From: VRUE01 sp963702175
Lineage (GTDB): Bacteria; Actinomycetota; Thermoleophilia; Solirubrobacterales; 70-9
DNA: 64,000 nt
Direction of reading: 5' to 3'
NCBI GenBank assembly: GCA_963702175.1
Contig: OY969721.1
Span: 186,001 to 250,000 of the forward strand
The position numbers and the translations under genes were made by a program. The notes under the pieces are model-generated. The model saw only the letters and a program-made list of their open reading frames with translations. It did not search any database and had not been told where the DNA came from. Below are positions 60,880 to 64,000 of the stretch, in pieces. Numbering within the stretch: position 1 is the first letter of the stretch; each line of letters starts with the position of its first letter.

Positions 60880-61869
60880 TCAGTCGACGTCCTTGGTCTT
60901 GTCTTTGAAGCGCACTCGCTTGGCACTGCCGAAGATGGTGATTGCTTCATCGAGGGCACGATCGGTTTCCCCGCGTGCCTGCGTCAAGAGTTGCTTGAGC
61001 ATCGGATGAGCTGATTCTTCTATCTCGGTTTCATTTGAGAGGAGGAGAGCTTTCAGCTCGTCTTGCCAGCCGAGGTCTTGCAGGGCTCTCGCTTGCCACC
61101 ATAGATCCCCTTTATCTGCTGCCTCTTGAAGGGCCTGAACATAGAGCGAAGTTATGAGGTCGTGGCTCACGAGCTCCCGCAGGTAGAACGCAGCTGAGAA
61201 GGTGCGGCCTTCCTCGAGAGAGGCCAAGACGCCTTTTACATAGTCCTCACATGCCTCCCGGTAACGACCGAGCTTCATATACAGGCGTGCGCGCTGAGTC
61301 CAGTTCTTATGCGCGGCGTTTCGCCGTATCTCTCGTTCAGCTACTTCCTCAGGAATAAGCTCGGGGCGGCCCTGGAGGCCGCGAAGGCTGATGATCTCCG
61401 CATCGTCCGGGTCGCCTTGGAGGGCAATCTCAATGTACTTATCACGCAACTCCTTGTTGCCGGCTTGGTCGTAAAGCATGGCCAGCAGCTCCCACTGCTC
61501 ATTCTCGCGATAGGCCTCGGCGATCGACGTTGTGTATTTGACGCCGTGGGTCGCCGTCGTCTGGCCGCCCGACGACGGGCCGTCCCGGGGCGACCGGCGA
61601 CCGGCGACTAGACGATTCCAGTCATCGCGGTACAGCGCGATCTGATCGGAATCGAGCTTCCGGTCAAAGCCACCACGAATCTGGGTTTTGTTATGGCAAT
61701 CCAGGCAGAGTGCGGCAAGGTTTGAAAGATCGTTGTTCGACGGATCGTCATCAATGTGATGTAGCTGAATCGGCTTATTCCGATCTCGACAAACGCAGCA
61801 GGTCCGATCAGAGAGGAATAGTGCTTGCGCGGCTATCGCCTGTGGAATGGGCACGCGTGACTTCGCCAT
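60880..61869 (-). CDS. HNH endonuclease with TPR-like helical region
   Basis: 329 residues. The N-terminal ~60 residues are an HNH nuclease: Cys24-x2-Cys27, LHHID (36-40), NNDLSN and Cys55-x2-Cys58-His. The remainder is helical with repeats of TPR kind (WELLAMLYDQAGNKELRDKYIEIALQ, RARLYMKLGRYREACEDYVKG, WWQARALQDLGWQDELKALL). The start is the second ATG (MAKSRVPIPQ) because TAGGCT lies 7 bases before it; an ATG eight codons earlier is less likely. It could be an extra effector of the neighbouring operon or an independent defence nuclease. Confidence 0.82.
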   Translation of the reverse strand: MAKSRVPIPQAIAAQALFLSDRTCCVCRDRNKPIQLHHIDDDPSNNDLSNLAALCLDCHNKTQIRGGFDRKLDSDQIALYRDDWNRLVAGRRSPRDGPSSGGQTTATHGVKYTTSIAEAYRENEQWELLAMLYDQAGNKELRDKYIEIALQGDPDDAEIISLRGLQGRPELIPEEVAEREIRRNAAHKNWTQRARLYMKLGRYREACEDYVKGVLASLEEGRTFSAAFYLRELVSHDLITSLYVQALQEAADKGDLWWQARALQDLGWQDELKALLLSNETEIEESAHPMLKQLLTQARGETDRALDEAITIFGSAKRVRFKDKTKDVD

Positions 61870-62020
61870 AGGAGAAAGCCTAGGCTGAGGCATGGACGAT
61901 CTGCTCGACCGCTACCGCCTCTCTTGACGGCTTCGTTCACGAGGGGGTCGTCGGATCGGATTTGTCAGCAATGCACGATGCGTGATCAGCGACCTCCGCT
62001 ACCGCCAAGCCGAGCTAGAA

Positions 62021-62170
62021 AACTTGGTCCCGAAATTGGTCCCCGAATCCACCGAACTCAGCCGAACTCCTCGGACGTGATCCGCGCTATCAGGCCAGAT
62101 TCGGCTCCATAGACGGGTTCCGGCTCGACTCATAATCCGTGGAGCGCAGGTTCGAGTCCTGCCCGCCCCA
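62021..62170 (+). repeat. attR copy 1: conserved flank plus tRNA 3' half
   Basis: It begins AACTTGGTCCCGAAATTGG and ends with the 44-base tRNA 3' half (62,127-62,170, ...CCCGCCCCA). The ~106-base flank recurs before copy 2, with one gap of about 10 bases. The flank may be the tail of a lost integrase gene or the recombinase-binding arm. Nothing else is recognised in 61,870-62,020. Confidence 0.8.
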
Positions 62171-62222
62171 TTCCAGCTGGCCGCCTCGTTCGCTGCGGGA
62201 ACTAAACTCACCAATCACCGAG

Positions 62223-63614
62223 ATGGAATTTGCGGGAATACGGGGGATAGTGACGATTGGAGGAGCAACGGATCGCTCGCGCATTCGTGCGCCTCACCTG
62301 TGGTTTCTACTCCTGACCGTTGCCGGTTTCCTGGCGGCGGGTTTGGTCGCATCGCCCGCGAGCGCGGCGCCAGGCTGGTCGCGCCCGATGAATGTCTCCG
62401 GGGTTATGAGCATTGGCGAAGAATCCCCGTTGGTGAATGTTGATTCCGCAGGCAATGCGACCGCCGTGTGGCGGCGATACCGCGGCGGAAAACTCATCTA
62501 CGAGAGCGCGGTGCGGCAAGCCGGCGGACCTTGGTCCACTCCATCCCGTTTCTTTGGCGGTTTGGAAGATGCGTATGGATTGCAGATCGCCGTCGACCCC
62601 CCGGGCAACGAGACGGCCATCTGGGGGCGCCGTGTGGGTCGCTCCTGGGTCGTCCAGGGCGCGACCCGCTCAGTCGGAGGGATCTGGTCGGCACCGGTCA
62701 CCCTCTCCGCAGCTGGCGCGGGTTCGGCGCTCGTAGCGGCCGGCCCTGAAGGCAACGTGACTGCGGTCTGGCTCTTGGAACGGGAGGAAGGTTGGCGCTC
62801 GGTCGTCCAAAGCGCGACCCGGTCGGCTGGAGGGAGCTGGTCGGCACCGGTCACCCTGTCTCCACCGAGAAAGGCCGCCCGATCTCCGCAAATCGCACTT
62901 GACCCCCAGGGCGGCGCAACTGCGGTCTGGGAAGAGGAATACAGCGGTGCAATTGAAAGCTCGACCCGCTCATCCGGAGGGATCTGGTCGGCGCCGGTCA
63001 CACTCTCTGCCAATGGAGTAGTGGGCGGTTGGCCACAGGTGGCTGTGGATTCCCAGGGCAACGCCACAGTGGTCTGGGCAGGCAGGGCGTCCAATGGCCG
63101 TCGGATCCGGATCCAAACTGCGACCCGCCCGGCCGGTGGGACCTGGTCGGCGCCGGTCAGCATCTCCAAGGCGGGGCACCGCCACGTACAGGACCCGCAG
63201 ATCGCGGTCAGCCCCCAGGGCGAGGCGACCGCGATCTGGCAACGTTCCAACGGTAGTTATCTCGTCGTCCAGGGCGCGACCCGCCCGGCCGGAGGGGGCT
63301 GGTCGAGGCCGGTCGACATCACTACCGGTCATGGACGGGGTGGGCAGCATCTGCAGCTGGTGGTGGATTCCTGGGGCAACGCGACCGCGATCTGGGAGGG
63401 CTACGACACCCGCCCCGGCCCCAACTTCGCCATCCAGGCGGCGAAGCATCCGCCTGGAGGTGCCTGGTCGCGGCCCACCGATATCTCCCGTTGGACGAAG
63501 AGCCTCGGCGAACCGCAGATTGCTGTCGATCCGCAGGGCAGGTCAACCGCAATCTGGGCAATCGGCGCTAAGGGCGGCGCAGTCATCCAATCTGCCACCT
63601 CGGTCAGGAGGTAG
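62223..63614 (+). CDS. Secreted beta-propeller-like repeat protein
   Basis: About 463 residues. A signal peptide (LWFLLLTVAGFLAAGLVASPASAA) is followed by about eight repeats of 45-50 residues with the consensus PQIAVDPQGNATAVW...VVQxATRPAGGxWSAPVTLS, which suggests a beta-propeller exported outside the cell. No catalytic motif. The start is uncertain: the frame is open back into attR copy 1, but a gene beginning inside tRNA sequence is unlikely, so I chose the ATG of MEFAGIRG. It is the only gene between the two tRNA scars. Confidence 0.75.
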   Translation: MEFAGIRGIVTIGGATDRSRIRAPHLWFLLLTVAGFLAAGLVASPASAAPGWSRPMNVSGVMSIGEESPLVNVDSAGNATAVWRRYRGGKLIYESAVRQAGGPWSTPSRFFGGLEDAYGLQIAVDPPGNETAIWGRRVGRSWVVQGATRSVGGIWSAPVTLSAAGAGSALVAAGPEGNVTAVWLLEREEGWRSVVQSATRSAGGSWSAPVTLSPPRKAARSPQIALDPQGGATAVWEEEYSGAIESSTRSSGGIWSAPVTLSANGVVGGWPQVAVDSQGNATVVWAGRASNGRRIRIQTATRPAGGTWSAPVSISKAGHRHVQDPQIAVSPQGEATAIWQRSNGSYLVVQGATRPAGGGWSRPVDITTGHGRGGQHLQLVVDSWGNATAIWEGYDTRPGPNFAIQAAKHPPGGAWSRPTDISRWTKSLGEPQIAVDPQGRSTAIWAIGAKGGAVIQSATSVRR

Positions 63615-63715
63615 AGCGCACGCTGCTCGCTTCACCCGTCCGGGGGTCGGGCCTTGATCACGGTGCGCTGCGCGTATGAAATCGCCGAGGCAAATCTGTG
63701 GTCTGAAGACACCGA

Positions 63716-63855
63716 AACTTGGTCCCGAAATTGGTCCCCGACTCAGCCGAACTCCTTGGGCCTGATTCGCTCTATCAGACCAGATTTGGCTCCATAGACG
63801 GCTTCCAGCCCGACTCATAATCCGTGGAGCGCAGGTTCAAGTCCTGCCCGCCCCA
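63716..63855 (+). repeat. attR copy 2: conserved flank plus tRNA 3' half
   Basis: It begins AACTTGGTCCCGAAATTGG and ends with the tRNA half at 63,812-63,855. The T-loop has TTCAAGT where copy 1 has TTCGAGT. It marks the outer end of a second, tandem integration. Between 63,615 and 63,715 I see no gene. Confidence 0.8.
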
Positions 63856-63955
63856 TAGGACGAACCGATGTCGCTTTTCGCGCGGAACGGGTGCGAGCGC
63901 CATGTCGCGGAAGCCCCAGGGACGAATCCGGGTGGAGAGGGGAGATAATCCGCGC

Positions 63956-64000
63956 ATGGCAAATGCATACCAGCCGGACTTCGATGCGGATCAGGACCGT
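63956..64000 (+). CDS. Start of an unidentified gene, cut by the window
   Basis: ATG followed by ANAYQPDFDADQDR, open to the window end. GATAAT lies exactly 6 bases before the ATG, the local leaderless layout. The fragment is too short to identify; the YQPDFDADQDRP-like start recalls some cupin proteins, a weak guess. Confidence 0.4.
   Translation, partial: MANAYQPDFDADQDR

Larger units (their letters stand above)
48744..62170. mobile_element. tRNA-integrated mobilisable element without visible integrase
   Basis: It is bounded by the CAT tRNA and a displaced tRNA 3' half. Contents: excisionase/XRE-type regulators, VapBC, DUF433, MobF relaxase, the five-gene GTPase system and an HNH gene. 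The second half is visibly AT-richer than the host. No tyrosine or serine integrase and no mating-pair genes are seen, so it is either decayed or moved in trans. Confidence 0.75.

Noticed and set aside
61924..62112. 62-codon frame ending in the shared flank, considered as an integrase C-terminus.
   Set aside because: No catalytic Arg/His/Tyr motifs and the frame is not clearly kept in the second copy.
62139..62222. Start of the propeller gene inside the tRNA 3' half.
   Set aside because: The residues derive from tRNA sequence; a start after the att site followed by the signal peptide is simpler.

Overview
The window is chromosomal DNA from a high-GC actinobacterium. The gene order tlyA-nadK-recN-steA-mctB-(MraY-like)-pyrG-...-xerD matches mycobacteria. 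The IscU-like/MnmA fusion, the AroK-AroB fusion and the many small secreted proteins suggest a deep-branching class such as Thermoleophilia (Solirubrobacterales relatives); that placement is an inference from gene content, not an alignment. Most promoters that can be read have a TANNNT -10 box only 6-9 bases before the start codon, so leaderless mRNA looks common here.

Layout. Bases 1-23,526 are a dense housekeeping block: aspS (cut by the window edge), a probable 6S RNA, mnmA, an ECF sigma factor with a membrane tail, alaS-ruvX-mltG-aroE-aroC-aroKB-aroQ-pepQ (mostly overlapping genes), a diguanylate cyclase, LtrA, an SDR, a hydrolase-cyclase fusion, and efp-nusB-(xseB-like)-ispA-dxs. Bases 23,527-28,571 are an accessory pocket: MNT/HEPN and broken HicA/HicB toxin-antitoxin genes, a VOC protein, a lipoprotein, a chromate transporter, and four copies of a short repeat that appears nowhere else I looked. 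Bases 28,572-44,305 are housekeeping again: tlyA to pyrG, an M20 peptidase, DUF3866, xerD, mutM, recO, dgt, dnaG. Bases 44,306-48,787 hold an HTH-HNH pseudogene, tRNA-Asn, a glycosyltransferase, an SDR, a thioredoxin-like lipoprotein, an Hpt protein and a tRNA with anticodon CAT.

The CAT tRNA is the attachment site of an integrated element. A 44-base 3' half of a CAT tRNA recurs at 62,127 and again at 63,812, each preceded by the same ~100-base flank, so two elements or scars sit in tandem. The inner element (48.79-62.17 kb) has XRE/excisionase-type regulators beside the tRNA, VapBC, an orphan DUF433 protein, a MobF (TrwC-type) relaxase with a palindrome before it, and then AT-richer cargo. 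I see no integrase and no type IV secretion genes.

The cargo is the most interesting part: five genes joined at every junction by 4-base overlaps (54,543-60,790). They encode a metallophosphoesterase with a helical C-terminal tail, an all-helical protein, two different P-loop GTPases, and a large GAP1-type protein. This matches the GTPase-centred conflict (immunity) systems predicted computationally by Aravind and colleagues, here carrying a nuclease/phosphatase-type candidate effector. A convergent HNH-TPR-like gene lies next to it. The second scar interval holds a single secreted beta-propeller-like repeat protein.
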